Of a stretch of 64,000 nucleotides of DNA, positions 44,103 to 56,327 are shown one piece after another. Source of the stretch: Coix lacryma-jobi var. lacryma-jobi (lineage: Eukaryota; Streptophyta; Magnoliopsida; Poales; Poaceae); contig CM019822.1 in NCBI GenBank assembly GCA_009763385.1, positions 26,654,842 to 26,718,841 of the forward strand. The letters run 5' to 3'. The notes under the pieces are model-generated. The model did not search any database. It was not told the DNA's origin and saw nothing but the letters and a program-made list of their open reading frames with translations. The number at the start of each line of letters is the position of its first letter. The first letter of the stretch is position 1. The position numbers and the translations under genes were made by a program.

Positions 44103-47100
44103 TGTGGCAGAACCGCCTAAGTTAAGTGGCCCACATGCACCCATCATTGTCTCAAAGACCTTTGATCGGCATGCATGAGTTCCAAATGACTTAAGGGATC
44201 TGTCGGGTGTCCTTGGGAAACCCGAATCATCCACGTTTATCTTTCTTCCAGGATATTCCTTTGTCCAGCATCACAGTATTACAACAGTTTTATAGATACG
44301 AGAAATATCAGAGTAAAGCGGAAAGATTATACAAAATAGATTAAAACTTAAGTGTTAAGTTTACAAACCATAGGTTCTTAATATTACATAAGAGTTCGGA
44401 ACTTTATATTATACATAAACCATCACTGAAACACTTGCCCAAGGTTACTCATCAACATCATCATCACTCTCCTCCACGAGAGTAAAGAAACACTGGCCAT
44501 CAAAGGGATGGTCAACTGGCTCACCTGCAACAAGGGTTAACAAACCCTGAGTACAAAAGTACTCAACAAGACTTAACCGACTAGAAAAGAGATGAAAACT
44601 CAGGTATGCTGGCTAAAGGGATTCAAGGTAAGGCTTTAGCAAGAACAAAGCTTTTTCTTTTGCATAAAAGCTTACTAGAGTAACTCCTATATCCAAAATT
44701 TTATGCAAGATTCATATTCAAGATTTCCTAAGGATTTTTCAAACATTTAAAAACATATCTCTGATCAAAATCCTTTTCTCAAGATTCATTCATTACTACG
44801 GTGCAGGTCAGTGGATTGAGGCTCCATATCCGAGGAAACACGGCGATTCGAATCGATTAAACCCAGCTGGGGATTCAGTACCACACGATATATGTAGAAC
44901 TTAATCTTGCATATATCAACCCTTACTATAGATCCTCCTATACAAGAACGGGTCCAGCGTCACCCGAGAGTACAGTACACCTCGAACCCGACTATCTCAT
45001 AGCCCCGAGGGTACACGCTACTCCCGCCATCTCTCCACTCCCAGTACGCGGTTATCCGTTCTCAGTATTGGAATAGCTATAGACCAGGCTTACCATTGTA
45101 TGTGGGCTGTACTCAAAAGTCTCAATCTAGCAGGCCAACAACGGTAAGGTCCTATGTAGAATAGCATTACATCAAGACTCCTCTCTTGATGTAAGCTACC
45201 ATAGAGATTATACCAACATTGAAAACATAACCACATTGTCGGGAAGTGCGAGAAAGCAAGTCTAAGCAGTTCTACTGTTTGTGTAAAACAGGTATCAGGG
45301 ATTGGTATAACAACAAGGTAAAACATGCATCAACAGGTTTAAAACATTTATTTGATAAACAGCTAATGCATCAAATTATAAAGAAAAGTGTAATTGCGAA
45401 ATCCAAGGGATTGGTTTAAATGCACCGGGGCTTGCCTTGAAAAACAGCGAAGTCCGACAACTCAGACGAGACGGGAAGATCTACACCTTCAGAGGAAACC
45501 CACTGAGAAGCAGGCTCTTCCGGAACGGAATCTACACGATTAAATGCATATGCATGATCAATGAGATGCCTTGACATGAACATGGTAAAGATGGAAATTT
45601 CCAAGCTATAAACAATTACTTGAGTACAACTTTCCTTCATGAAAAGGAAGGAAACTAATTTGATTAATAAATCTTTAAAACTACTAAGCATTCCTTATCA
45701 TTATCATAAAGCAAGACTACATAATTAATAAATGACAAAGAACTATGAACACATAGAAAACCTTAACCAGGGAGCATTTCATGCTAGATTCCCATTGGTT
45801 GTCAAACAAATCCAAAATCACAAAAACCTAAATGATTATTCTTTTCTATTCATTTGTATAAGCCTATAATTAGCTTTTACTTATAAAACAATTATATTAA
45901 TTCAAACAGAGATGAAATTAAACATAAAGGTAGACATGACCAAAATAAACTTGCATTTCAAATTTCATGATTTTTGGACAAACACAGAAAATTACATAAA
46001 TCATCAAAGTTGCATTTATTAATTAAAGTACAGATTTAATGACTATAGCAAAAGTACTCAAAACACAAGTTTCATAATTTTTATATTAGCACAGACACAT
46101 TAAGATTATCCATGTCAAATTTCATAATAAACAGAGCTATAGATTAATTATAGCAAAAAAACAAAACTGATCACTGTGCATAAAACTAGAAAAAGAAAAA
46201 CTTGAACGAACCCAAACTGGGCTTTCGGCCCAAACCAACGCGGCCCAGCGTGGCGCAAGCGCACGGCAGCAAGTGCGGTTGCGTCCGCTCGAGGCTCGGC
46301 GCGAGCGAGACAGCGCCCGAGGGTCCGCTCGAGGCCTGGCTCGACCGAGACGATAAACACTAAACATCCGTCCGAGGCCTGACCCTCGGCTCGGGCGAGG
46401 CGGAAAAAGACTTGTCCGTCCGAGGCCTAGCTCGGGTGGAACACGTTCGCCCGAGGTTCGGCTCGAGCGAAGCGGAGGAGGCGCCTGCTCGAGGCATAGC
46501 TCGAGATGTGAGCACGTGTCCCCATGTCCGCTCGAGACCTGGCTCGAGCGAGATGGAGCGCTCTGACAGCTTTGCAGAAAAGCCCTTCGGCTTTCGCAAA
46601 ACTAACCCGCAGTCCAAGGCACTGTTCACCTGAGTCTGGGACTTTGCAACCAACACCCTGGAAGACCTTATCTTTACAAACGCGAGGTCCCTGGCCATGG
46701 CCCGAGCGTACGACGGCGAACCGAGCGGCGACCGTCCTTACGCCGGCCAACTCCGGCCGTTAGAGACTTAACTAAGGCGAGCATCAGCATCGACAAGCCA
46801 AACGCGTCCGAAAGAACCCCTAAACCCTAACTCTACTGCTCCGGCGAGGTCTGGCCACGCGCGGCGGCGAACCGAACCGTGGCGGAACTGTTCCGGCGAA
46901 CACAGGCCGAAAGCGGTAGAACGGAGGGGCTAGGAAGATCCAGTAGCTCACTCTGAAGACGATGGTGCGGATGGTTTGGATGGAGCAAGCTCGGAAGATA
47001 GACGACCACGGTGCAGCGGCGATCGGCGGAGAACTCCGGTGAAGATGGCGCTGTTCCGACGAGACCTGGGCATTAGACATGGAACCATCGAGCCGATGAG

Positions 47101-48238
47101 TTCACAGGGATCACGGTGAAGCAATAACACAAGAGAAAGTGGTCGAACAGATGCTCGGTTGAGCTGACCACTGCAGACCCGAGCTCGGCGGCGATTCCAA
47201 GACCGGCGGAAAGGATTCCGGCGAGTGCGAGCTCTCTGAGGTGTTAGAGATAGAGTGGTAAAGTCCGGGAGGTGCGCAAGGTAACAAGGTACTTATAGGT
47301 GCGGTGAATCGGGATGAGATCAAACAGAGACGATCAATTTCGGATTAGGATCAAGATGGTACCCGTCGGTGCACCGGTGGCAAACGGCGACGGCGAGCGC
47401 AGGAGAAGGTGCCACGACGCGAGAGAGCTGGCCAGCAGGTGCGCAACCTCGCCACGGTCACGGTCGTGCGGATTCGGGAGAGATCGGCGTCCACGCGCGC
47501 GCTCGGGTGATCAACAGATCACCCCCTCCTTGCCGCCATGAACAGGAACAAGAGCATATCCTCTCCCTTTCCCTTTCTACCCTTCTCTAACTTAAAGTTA
47601 CTTTAAAATTTTGAATAGAAGTTGAAAATATTCCAAAATATCAAATGCTCAGAATTTCAAACTGAACATCTTTTATTTTTGCAACACCCCCAAATTTGAT
47701 TTGCATTTTGAATTTGAGGTAGATTTGCAAAAGGGGATAAAAAGGGCAAAATAGAATTTTTACAAATACTGTTGATTTTGCATGAACACTTGAAAAACTT
47801 TACACATCAAAGTTGTTCCTTAACAGAAATAGAACAACTTTGCTTTTTGAAACATACCCAAATTCTTTTTAGATTTTAATTTATAGAAAAGGGAACAAAA
47901 TAGGATTTTGGGATTATTTAAACTATTTAAATGAATTTTAAACCAAAACTGAATTATATCTCATTAATGACTTGAATCAAGGTCCAAATACACCCTTGAG
48001 ATATAAAACAAAGTTTGATCCAAAATTCACTGCCATATAAGAAATTACCTTAATACCCTTATATACAAACAAACACTAACCACTATCAAGAAAGTATAAA
48101 CTTAGAGATCAACTTAAGCATAAACATCAAATGATAAACTTGTTTTAGTGAATGCAATACCAGGTTATCACTCAAATGAAATGCCAATGCATATGATGAC
48201 ATGTCAGGTTTTAGTTTGCTTAACACCGGAGTGTTACA
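44103..48238 (-). repeat. Gypsy 5' LTR
   Basis: 4136 bp. Compared by eye with the 3' LTR I found only two substitutions (near 46456 and 47322) and two one-base indels (the A run near 46155 and near 47332). Borders match the target duplication on the outside and the PBS inside. Confidence 0.97.
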
Positions 48239-49134
48239 GTATATGGAACGGAGAACTCATGCTTGATCCCTTCTTCATCAAGATACTCTTCTATGTTGGT
48301 GTTCCTAAACTCGGTCCCGTTGTCGCTTCTCACTTTCTTGATCTTGATGTCGAACTCATTTTGTGCTCTTCTAGCAAACTTCTTGAAGATGCCTTGCGTT
48401 TCGCTTTTATCTGCTAAAAAGAACACCCAAGTGAAACGAGAATAGTCATTAACAATAATGAAACCGTATTTGTTACCGCCGATGCTTTGATAAGCAATGG
48501 GTCCGATGAGGTCCATATGCAATAGCTTCAATGGTCTTGTGGTCGACACAATGTTCTTGATTGGATGCTTTGCTCCAACTTGCTTTCCGGCTTGGCACGC
48601 ACTGCAAATCCTATCTTTCTCAAAAGAAACATTGGTTAGTCCAAGGATGTGCCCTTCTCTTTGAAGTTGGGCCAAGTTCCTCATCCCAACATGAGCTAGT
48701 CGGCGATGCCAAAGCCAGCCCATGCTAGATTTTGCCATTAGACATGTTGTAGGTTCTACCTTACTAGTTGAGAAGTCAACTAAGTAAAGTTTTCCCTTCA
48801 ACACGCCTTTAAATGCAATAGAGGAATCCCTTCTTCTAGAGACGGTCACACCCTTATCCGTAAAGAGACAATCGTAACCCATTTCACAAAGTTGAGAAAC
48901 GGATAACAAATTGTAACTCAACGAATGCACAAGTAATACATTAGATATGGAATTGTCAGTTGAGATAGCAATTTTACCCAAACCAAGCACTTCTCCTTTA
49001 CCATTGTCACCAAACACAATATTTTTGCATGAGTCGTTGCTTGGTTGAAAGGAGGAGAACATATCTTTTGCCCCAGTCATATGATTGGTGCATCCACTAT
49101 CCAACACCCAACTTGACCCACCGGAGGCATATTC
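48239..49134 (-). pseudogene. Copia pol, N-terminal half (protease, integrase start)
   Basis: The frame opens after a TAG (49135-49137) with EYASGGSSWVLDSGCTNHMT, the aspartic protease motif. Then come the GAG-pre-integrase HHCC region (LWHRRLAHVGMRNLAQL, CSACQAGKQVGAKHPIK) and the integrase core (LLHMDLIGPIAYQSIGGNKY, VRSDNGTEFRN), ending at the insertion point FSVPYT. It is separated from gag by that TAG and by a frame difference caused by one additional T at about 49146-49148. Confidence 0.92.
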
Positions 49135-49147
49135 CTACAAAACAAGA

Positions 49148-51502
49148 TTATGTTCTTGATTTAGGTACCCAAACTAGATTGGGTCCTTGGGGGTTAGTCA
49201 CATAAGCTTTTGGTACCCAAACATTTCTCATAATTTCCCTCTTCTTGAGGGCACCAACATACTTGACTACTATCTTACCATCCTTCCCCCAACAACACAA
49301 GTAATCACATGTATAGCTTCTTGATATGGGCTTTTGTTGCTTGGAGGCCTCCACTTGCTTCTCCTTGTTGATCTTACCATTAGCAAGTGGAGCCTTTGGA
49401 TTGACAATCTTGTTGGCCTTGTTCATTAGGTCAAAGAGAGGAACCCCTTTGTTAAAGTTAACAAAAGGTACCTCATTGACCATCTTTCTACCATTGGCCT
49501 TACCACCATACCTATTGTACCCAATTCCATCCTTGATGGAAGGGTGCCTTGCGGTCTTGAGGATATCTTTTGGTTGTTGCACCTTACACTTGCAACCATT
49601 CCTCAAGATCATGTTCAACCTATGAATCTCCTTGTCTTTCTTTTCTATCTCAACAAGGTTAGTTGCACAAGCATTTATATCAAGTTTATAGCATCTTTTG
49701 CAACCATTGCTAGTTGAGGCATTAGAGTTGTCGGAGTCCTTAGGAGTAGTTGAGGAGGTACTACTCCAAAGAGTGTTGTAGCTTAGTTCAAGAGTTTGAT
49801 ACTTATTTTGAGAGCTTGTGAGGCTCTCTTGAACCATGCTAACCTCATTCTTTAGGCTTGCAATTGAGTCATTGCTCATGGAACACTCCTTAGCCAACTT
49901 CTTGTTGGAGTCATTGGCTAAAGATAGTTCCACGGTCAATTTCTCAACCTTCAACTTCTCCTCGGCAAGAGAGGCTTCCAATGCACGGTTCTTTTCTCTC
50001 TCTTGAGAGATCAAGTCCCCTTGCATTGCAAGACTCTCATTCCAACTCTCTAATTTAGTGAGCAATTTTATGATTTTAGCTCCACCTTTCTTTCCAAACT
50101 TTCTAATTATGCTAAGCTCAAATTCATCCAATTCATCATAACTATATTCATTGCTAGAATAAGTAGGAGAGTTAGGTGATACCTTCTCATTCTTAACCAT
50201 GAAGCAAGAATGAGTGAAGTCATCCTCGTTGTCGGAGAGGTTCTCGAACAAGCGTGATGAAGTTGTTGAAGTAGCTATGTTGGAGAAGAGGCTTGGAGAA
50301 GAGGTCTTGTGTATGGCAATGTTGGCCGCTCCCTTCTCCTTCTCCTTGCTCTTGCTCTTCTCTTCATCACTTGAGTCATCTTCCGAGAACCACTCCTCAC
50401 CAAGATGAGCTTCACCACCTCTTCTTCTTCTATGCTTCTTGTCGTCACTCTTGCTATACTTGTTCTTGTTCTTCTTTTGTGGACAATCGGCAATGAAATG
50501 ATCATCCGCTCCACACTCATAGCAATTCCTCTTCTTTGACTTCTTGAAGTAACCACCTTTGCCCTTCTTGTGCATCTTCTTTCTCATGAATCTTCTAAAG
50601 TTCTTCACAATAAGGGCCAACTCATCATCGGAGTCTTCACTTCCTTCGCTTGAAGAGTCATCTCGGGCCTTGCTTCCTTCTTCTTGATTAGCCTTGAGTG
50701 CTACCACCTTCTTGTGACTTGCCTCTTGATCTTCTATATCTTCATCATCCAAGACTTCATGATGCTTTATCTTGGCAAGCATCTCATGAGGTCCCATGCT
50801 CTCATAGTTAGGTCTCTCCATGATGATTGATGCAAGGTTCTTGTTCCTCTTTCTATATGCTTTTAATAGCTTTCTTCCAGCTGAGTAGTCATCCCACTTT
50901 GTGTCTCCGAGAGCTCTAATCTGATTGACCAATGTCATGAATCTATCAAACATTTGTTGAGTGGTCTCACTTTTCTTGATTGCAAAGTTCTCAATCTTTC
51001 CATGAAGAAGCTCTATGTTGCACTTCCTCACACTCGCATCACCCTCATATGATATCCTGAGGGTATCCCAAATCTTCTTGGCATTCTCCATTCCATGTAC
51101 CTTGTTGCTTTCTTCAGGCTTAAGGCATGATAGAATCAATGATGCGGCTTGAACATTTTGTTGAAACTCAAACACATCATTGTCGGTGAACTCTTGACCT
51201 TCAACATGACTTGGTCCATTGTCAACAATCTCCCAAACTCTTGCGGCAAGAAGGTGTAGCTTCATCTTGTGTGCCCAATCATTGTAGTTGATTCCATCAA
51301 AGGCGGGTGGTTTGCCTAGATTGACGCTAGGCAATTGCATGACCTTGCCCATATGGCTATAGTCATATGGCACTCTAGTGAACTCGGTGTCTTTCTTGCC
51401 TTTCTCTTCATCTTCCTTCTTCTTGTCATCGCTTCCGGATGATTTGGCTTTATTGTCCAAAGCTCGCCTCAAACTCTCCATCTCATCTTTCATTCTCTTC
51501 AT
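49148..51502 (-). CDS. Copia gag (Sirevirus type)
   Basis: 784 codons from ATG at 51502. It has a UBN2/Copia gag core (LGKPPAFDGINYNDWAHKMK, AARVWEIVDNGP, KKIWDTLRISYEGDASVRKC), a CCHC knuckle CYECGADDHFIADC, a long Ser/Glu/Lys-rich region and a coiled coil (LEASLAEEKLKVEKLTVELS). The C-terminus is LVWVPKSRT, the usual end of Sirevirus gag. The frame remains open for some codons upstream of the ATG (TSTISQEQLDEIVKK) without another ATG. The unusual length is typical of Sireviruses. Confidence 0.92.
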   Translation of the reverse strand: MKRMKDEMESLRRALDNKAKSSGSDDKKKEDEEKGKKDTEFTRVPYDYSHMGKVMQLPSVNLGKPPAFDGINYNDWAHKMKLHLLAARVWEIVDNGPSHVEGQEFTDNDVFEFQQNVQAASLILSCLKPEESNKVHGMENAKKIWDTLRISYEGDASVRKCNIELLHGKIENFAIKKSETTQQMFDRFMTLVNQIRALGDTKWDDYSAGRKLLKAYRKRNKNLASIIMERPNYESMGPHEMLAKIKHHEVLDDEDIEDQEASHKKVVALKANQEEGSKARDDSSSEGSEDSDDELALIVKNFRRFMRKKMHKKGKGGYFKKSKKRNCYECGADDHFIADCPQKKNKNKYSKSDDKKHRRRRGGEAHLGEEWFSEDDSSDEEKSKSKEKEKGAANIAIHKTSSPSLFSNIATSTTSSRLFENLSDNEDDFTHSCFMVKNEKVSPNSPTYSSNEYSYDELDEFELSIIRKFGKKGGAKIIKLLTKLESWNESLAMQGDLISQEREKNRALEASLAEEKLKVEKLTVELSLANDSNKKLAKECSMSNDSIASLKNEVSMVQESLTSSQNKYQTLELSYNTLWSSTSSTTPKDSDNSNASTSNGCKRCYKLDINACATNLVEIEKKDKEIHRLNMILRNGCKCKVQQPKDILKTARHPSIKDGIGYNRYGGKANGRKMVNEVPFVNFNKGVPLFDLMNKANKIVNPKAPLANGKINKEKQVEASKQQKPISRSYTCDYLCCWGKDGKIVVKYVGALKKREIMRNVWVPKAYVTNPQGPNLVWVPKSRT

Positions 51503-51631
51503 CTCATCTTCATGCTTCTTTGCTTGATCTTGAATTATCTGAGCAGTAACCTTCTTGACAATCTCATCAAGCTGTTCTTGACTTATGGTAGACGTGATTC
51601 TCCCTTACGCGGTGAAGCGCTAACACAAGGG

Positions 51632-51647
51632 TTAGGCTCCGATACCA
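51632..51647 (-). other. Copia primer binding site
   Basis: TGGTATCGGAGCC on the minus strand, two bases inside the LTR end. It differs from the canonical initiator-Met-tRNA complement by one base (CGG instead of CAG). Confidence 0.88.
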
Positions 51648-51649
51648 AT

Positions 51650-53713
51650 TGAAAGGACCGAATCAGCCTAGAGGGGGGTGAATAGGTGATTTTTGGCTAT
51701 CTGAGACTTCACAAACTATAAGATGTAGTTAGATAGCAACCGGAGAGGCCGGTTTGTTTGGGTAGGTACTACCGGGTGTGAAACACCGGTACTACCGACA
51801 CAAACAAACGGCACAACCGGGATCCTAAAAGAAACTACAAATCCGATGAATGTAAGCTATGAAGATAATACAAGTTTCTAGCCCACTTTCCTAAGAATGA
51901 TATATGGTAAATCTACTCTCACCAAACCTTGGTTGCTCCCCTTGATGTAGATCGAGCCTTCCCAACCTAAGAAAGAGATAAGGATAGGAAGAACACAAAG
52001 AACACAATAACAAGTGAAGTAGAGAAAATAGCGACAACAACAACAAGCACACGGGACACGCGATTTATCCTGAGGTTCGGCCAATCCACTAAGGAGTGCC
52101 TACTTCCTCGTTGTTGAGGTGACCACAAAGGTCGGAGTCTATTTCACCTCCTCGCCTCACTCAAGCAACCACAAAGGCTACGAGAGTATCTCTACTAGAA
52201 ATCTCAGGGTAATACAAACGCTTCGGGGAGCCCTCACAAGTAAATCAATACGGGCTACCACGAAGAACACCTAACCGGCTAGAGCTCAAAGAGCTCAAGA
52301 GCAAAAGACACAAAGCAAGCCGGCAAGATGGAAACCAAGTGCTCAAGTCGAAGATTGATGCTTCCCACTCTCGAATCTCACTTCCCTAGCTCAAATCTCG
52401 CAAGGGAATGAATCTAGGAGCAAAGGGGGAGAGAGAGGGGTGAGTCAATGCTTGGAGAGTGTTTGTCTCGAGTTAGGTCAGCAATAAGTGTATGGAGTGA
52501 GTGGGTTACCGTGAAAAGTGAAGAGGGGAGGCATTTATACTCCCTCAGTCCCGAGGCTGGTCGGTACCACCGACCACCCCTGGCCGGTACCACCGACCAG
52601 TTCACATCGGTCGAAAGAATCCAGATCTGACCAAACAAGCAACCACCGTCCTCACGTCGGTACCACCGCTGGCGGTAGTACCGAGGTTATGGCGGTACTA
52701 CCGCCAGGCCAAATTGGCCGCGAACAGAGAGCATCTCACAAAGGGACTTGGTCCCTCGGAAACTACCGCCCAAAGGTCGGTACCTCCGAGGTCGGTGGTA
52801 CCGAGGTTATGGCGGTACCACCGCCAGGCCATTTTCAACTCAACACAGAGAGCTTCGCGAAACCAAGATACTACCGACCTCGGTCGGTACCACCGCGGGC
52901 GGTACTACCGAGGTTATGGCGGTACTACCGCCAGGCCATTTTCAATTCTACACAGGGAGCTCTGCAAACTTGGTTACCACCGGCCTTGGGTCGGTAGCAC
53001 CGGGGGCGGTACTACCGAGGTATTGGCGGTACTACCAAGGTTATGGCGGTACCACCGCTAGGTCAAATACAACTCTACACAGAGAGGGCTGCAAAACCAG
53101 GTTACTACCGACCTTGCGTCGGTACCACCGCGGGCGGTAGTACCGAGGTTATGGCGGTACCACCGCTAGGTCAAATACAACTCTACACAGAGAGGGTTGC
53201 AAAACCAGGTTACTACCGACCTTGCGTCGGTACCACCGCGGGCGGTAGTACCGAGGTTATGGCGGTACTACCGCCAGGTCATTTTTGACCAACACAGAGA
53301 GGGTGTTTGAGCGCTGCGCAGAGAAGTCGTGGTCGGTACCACTGACCACCCATGGTCGGTACCATCGACCAAATGAAATTACCCTCTACGTGTTCGTGAT
53401 TGTGCGGTGTCTCTCAAGCGAACTAAGGTTAGTCGATTTGAGCACTTTTCTCCACATCTAGCCAACTTACTTTGTGACCCTCTTCATAGTCCGGCTTACC
53501 TATAACTCAAGTTTAAAATTGAAATTTTAAACTACCACTTGAGCTAGGCATCTTTATGTCCAAAAATATCCTACGTGCTTTGTTCACAAGATTTCAACGT
53601 TTCAAATCTTTCAAAGGACTAACACCTGCATACATGCTTTTATAAACTGGTTAGTCCCTAATTTGATTGTCATTAATTAGCCAAAACCCACATTGGGGGC
53701 GAATGCACTTTCA
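51650..53713 (-). repeat. Copia 5' LTR
   Basis: 2064 bp with TG...CA ends on the minus strand (TGAAAGTGCATTCGCC...CGGTCCTTTCA). The outer 587 bp are repeated as the truncated 3' LTR. The right border cuts the MULE transposase after codons KFKETM. Confidence 0.93.
52550..53372. repeat. Tandem palindrome array in the Copia LTR
   Basis: About seven units of 100-130 bp. Each contains CGGTACCACCG or CGGTAGTACCG palindromes, GAGGTTATGGCGGTAC and then an AT-rich CAACACAGAGAG-type spacer. Neighbouring units 53040-53150 and 53150-53260 are almost identical. Confidence 0.88.
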
Positions 53714-55617
53714 CATTGTTTCCTTGAATTTGTGCTCAGTTTTAACACAACATAGCTCTTTCACCTTGGCACAAACCTCCTTTTTTCTCTGCCGACGCCA
53801 GAAATTGGAGGCAAAGTGACGCATGCACCATCTGTGCACTAGAGGAGGACAACCCTCTATATCCTCCTCTGTGGCACGAAGGAACCCAACATGACGATCC
53901 GAAATCAAACATATTGTCTGAGAAGGCCCTAACACTTGTATCCGTAGCAGGGCCATGAACCAAGACCAAGACTCAACGTTCTCCCCCTCAGCCAAGGCGA
54001 AAGCAATTGGAACTATCTGGTCCTCGGGATCAACAGCCGCCGCCATCATCAACACACCCTTGTACGCTCCGGTCAAAATAGTACCGTCCACAAGTATGAC
54101 TGGACGACAGAACTGGTACGCATGCTCTATTTGGGCAAATGACCAAAATACACGCTGAAGAACATGTGTAACCTTGTCGGTGTTGCGGTCTACAAAGTGC
54201 CCGTTGGTGTGTGTAAACCATTTCAGGCCAGGGTTATAGTATGCCATTGCACACAAAATCCGTGGAATCCTGTTGTACGCTTCATCCCAACCACCCCAAC
54301 GAATTGCAAGGGCGATCTGCTTCGCACGCCACGCATTTCCATAAGTCACCTTATAGCCTGTGAATCCAAATATGGAGATAATCAATTTTGAAACAGATAC
54401 GTCAGCGTCATCATCAACAAATGCCAAAATGCACCGTGCAAGGTATCTTGCCGTCAATTGAGGATGTTTTTTTGTCCCTTATTTGTAAAATAGGTATGCG
54501 GTTGAACTACTTTACTGATCCTCCACTTGCCATCAGTTCTCTTGCGAGCATTCAGCCTCCATGGACAACCAAGACTCAAACACTTGACGTGGTACCTCAA
54601 ATTAATATCAGAATGGCTGACCGTGTACGGTTGATGATGATGCACAGCATAGTTCCGAAGGAAAAGCTTCAGCTCAGTCATAGTGTTGAAAATCATACCC
54701 TTCTGAAGAATCCAATCTGTATGGTTATGCAGTGTTTGCTTGCACAGATTCAATCCAGTATCACAAACTGCCTGGTCCACCATACTGACATCCCTATAAC
54801 TTGGAACGCCTCTAAAGTGCATGTTAACCGACCTCAATTGCTGGAGCTCTATCTCAGTCAAAGGATCAGGCGGAACATAATACCTCGCTTCGCTCAAACG
54901 CCTCCACGCATCAAAATGTGTATGATCCTCTGGTATATCAGTGACTAGTCTCCCTGATGCATGCATATTTTGAGGAACCGGTTGTGGCATAGCACGAACC
55001 GGTTGTGGAATAGCACGAACCGGCTCTGGCATAGCAGAAATATAACTGTCCTCTTCTTCGTCATAATCTGAATCATCATCAGAATCATAGTTTTCATCAA
55101 ACAATTGTGCCTCCTGCTCGTGCCGCTCTAGCTCGGCCACATCAAAATCATTGTTTATTTGACCGACGTCAGCGTGAGCATTTTCAGATGGATACACCGT
55201 CTCCTGCGTCGGGTGACCATCAACGTCCATACTCATCGGAGCTGCATCCTCATCATCCCCTACCTCCGGTTCTTCACCTTCATTGCCATCATTGGACGGC
55301 TCTGCCTGCTTCCTCCAACCGTCCTCTACCACGATTTCAGCCATGGTCGAAATGGATGCCATAACGATCGTCTGGTATTTTGCCCAGTCAGCCTGGTTAC
55401 GCAAGGGCATCAACGCATAGTTCGCCCTAATCTTGTCACTGTCAAATCTTCCTTTTAACGAGAAATCACCATCAAACTTCTCCTTCAGACGCAACATAAG
55501 CTTCGTAAAAGGAGGACGCTCATCAAATACTTCGAGTTCTTGTTCCATGTTATCATCAAACAACCCATCTCGTGTACTAACTGTGCCTCCATAAAACAAT
55601 CTGAATTCAGTGTCCAT
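53714..55617 (-). pseudogene. MULE transposase (MURA-type), frameshifted and 3' truncated
   Basis: From ATG at 55617 an acidic N-terminal region (about 1-240) leads to the MuDR DNA-binding-type domain (GMIFNTMTELKLFLRNYAVH, CPWRLNARKRTDGKWRISKV). The first frame stops at 54454. The natural frame continues from about 54465 with TARYLARCILAFVDDD after a length change in an A/T run (54463-54469). The MULE transposase core follows: PVILVDGTILTGAYKGVL (first Asp), PIAFALAEGENVESWSWFM, ICLISDRHVGFLRA (second Asp) and a CxRH motif (HRWCMRHFASNFWRRQRK). At 53714 it meets the Copia LTR. The remaining C-terminus, including any SWIM finger, is not found elsewhere in the window. It acted to move the MULE; it is now dead. 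Confidence 0.9.
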
Positions 55618-55689
55618 CTACAAAGTCAATAGTGGAACTAAGGTCAAGTGATGGTCTTCTCAAAAGTAAAGAATGGGGAAACTACTTAC

Positions 55690-56020
55690 TAAGTTCGTTT
55701 CACTAACCTAACTAACATATTAGCCTAACCTAACTACGTAACTAACTAAATATCCTAACTAACAAACTAACAAACAAACTAACCTAACCAAACCTAAACT
55801 AACCTAACTAACTAACTAACCCAACCTAAACTAACCTAAGTAACCTTACTATACAACTTACTTACTAACTAACTAACCTAAACTAAACTAACCTAACTAA
55901 CCTAACTAACTAACTAACTAGATAACTAATTATATACATACTAAAAAACTAGATAACTAACGTTGCAAATAAATAAATAAATAACTAAAATACTAACCTA
56001 TTTAACTAACTAATAAACTT
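55690..56020. repeat. Degenerate (CTAA/CTAAC)n repeat
   Basis: A low-complexity block of CTAAC, CTAACTAA and CCTAA units over about 330 bp, upstream of the transposase gene. Confidence 0.9.
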
Positions 56021-56327
56021 AAACTACAGAAGAAAACCAAAAAGGATAAAAATTTACCTTCCGGTCGTGGAGGCGGTCGTGGAGGGTGGTGGAGAGGGTG
56101 GTGAAGGGTGGCGCCGGTCCGGTGGCGGCCGGCCGACCACCGCCTGACCTGGCCGACCTCCTCCGTGGGCGGGCCGGTCCGGGGCGGCCCTCCCTCGTCC
56201 GGGGCGGCGCGGGCCGGGGCGGGGACAGGGCTGGAGCGGGGCGGCGAGTGGGGACAGGGCCGGAGGCGCGGCGCGGCGGCGCGGCGGAGGGGCGGCGAGC
56301 AGCGGCGGTGCGGGCGAGGGGACAGAG
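56021..56327. other. GC-rich subterminal region of the MULE
   Basis: Very GC-rich stretch with frames dominated by Arg, Gly, Pro and Ala in several phases. No protein is credible. It probably belongs to the promoter/5' UTR of the transposase gene. Confidence 0.55.

Larger units (their letters stand above)
34119..48238 (-). mobile_element. Chromovirus (Tekay/Del-like) Gypsy LTR retrotransposon, 14.1 kb
   Basis: Complete structure on the minus strand: 5' LTR (48238-44103), PBS to initiator Met tRNA, a 174-residue extra ORF, gag-protease, RT-RNase H-integrase-chromodomain, PPT, and 3' LTR (38256-34119). The 5 bp duplication GTATA is perfect. LTRs of 4.1 kb plus a C-terminal chromodomain point to the Tekay/Del lineage. 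The coding region has one in-frame TAG (41430-41432) and one single-base deletion (G run at 40968-40970), so it is not autonomous as sequenced. Confidence 0.96.
27602..53713 (-). mobile_element. Sirevirus-like Copia LTR retrotransposon, interrupted
   Basis: Minus-strand order: 5' LTR (53713-51650), PBS, gag, protease/integrase part of pol, a nested Gypsy element (34119-48238), rest of integrase, RT and RNase H, a third large ORF, PPT, and a truncated 3' LTR (28188-27602). The long coiled-coil gag with a CCHC knuckle, the extra ORF between pol and the 3' LTR, and palindrome-rich LTRs are traits of the Sirevirus (SIRE/Maximus) lineage. The right boundary TCA/CATTG lies within the MULE transposase. 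The left target duplication was lost with the 3' LTR end. Confidence 0.9.

Noticed and set aside
34119..48238. The two 4.1 kb copies as an assembly duplication
   Set aside because: They have exact LTR borders, PBS and PPT on their inner sides and GTATA on the outer sides, and removal restores the Copia integrase frame.
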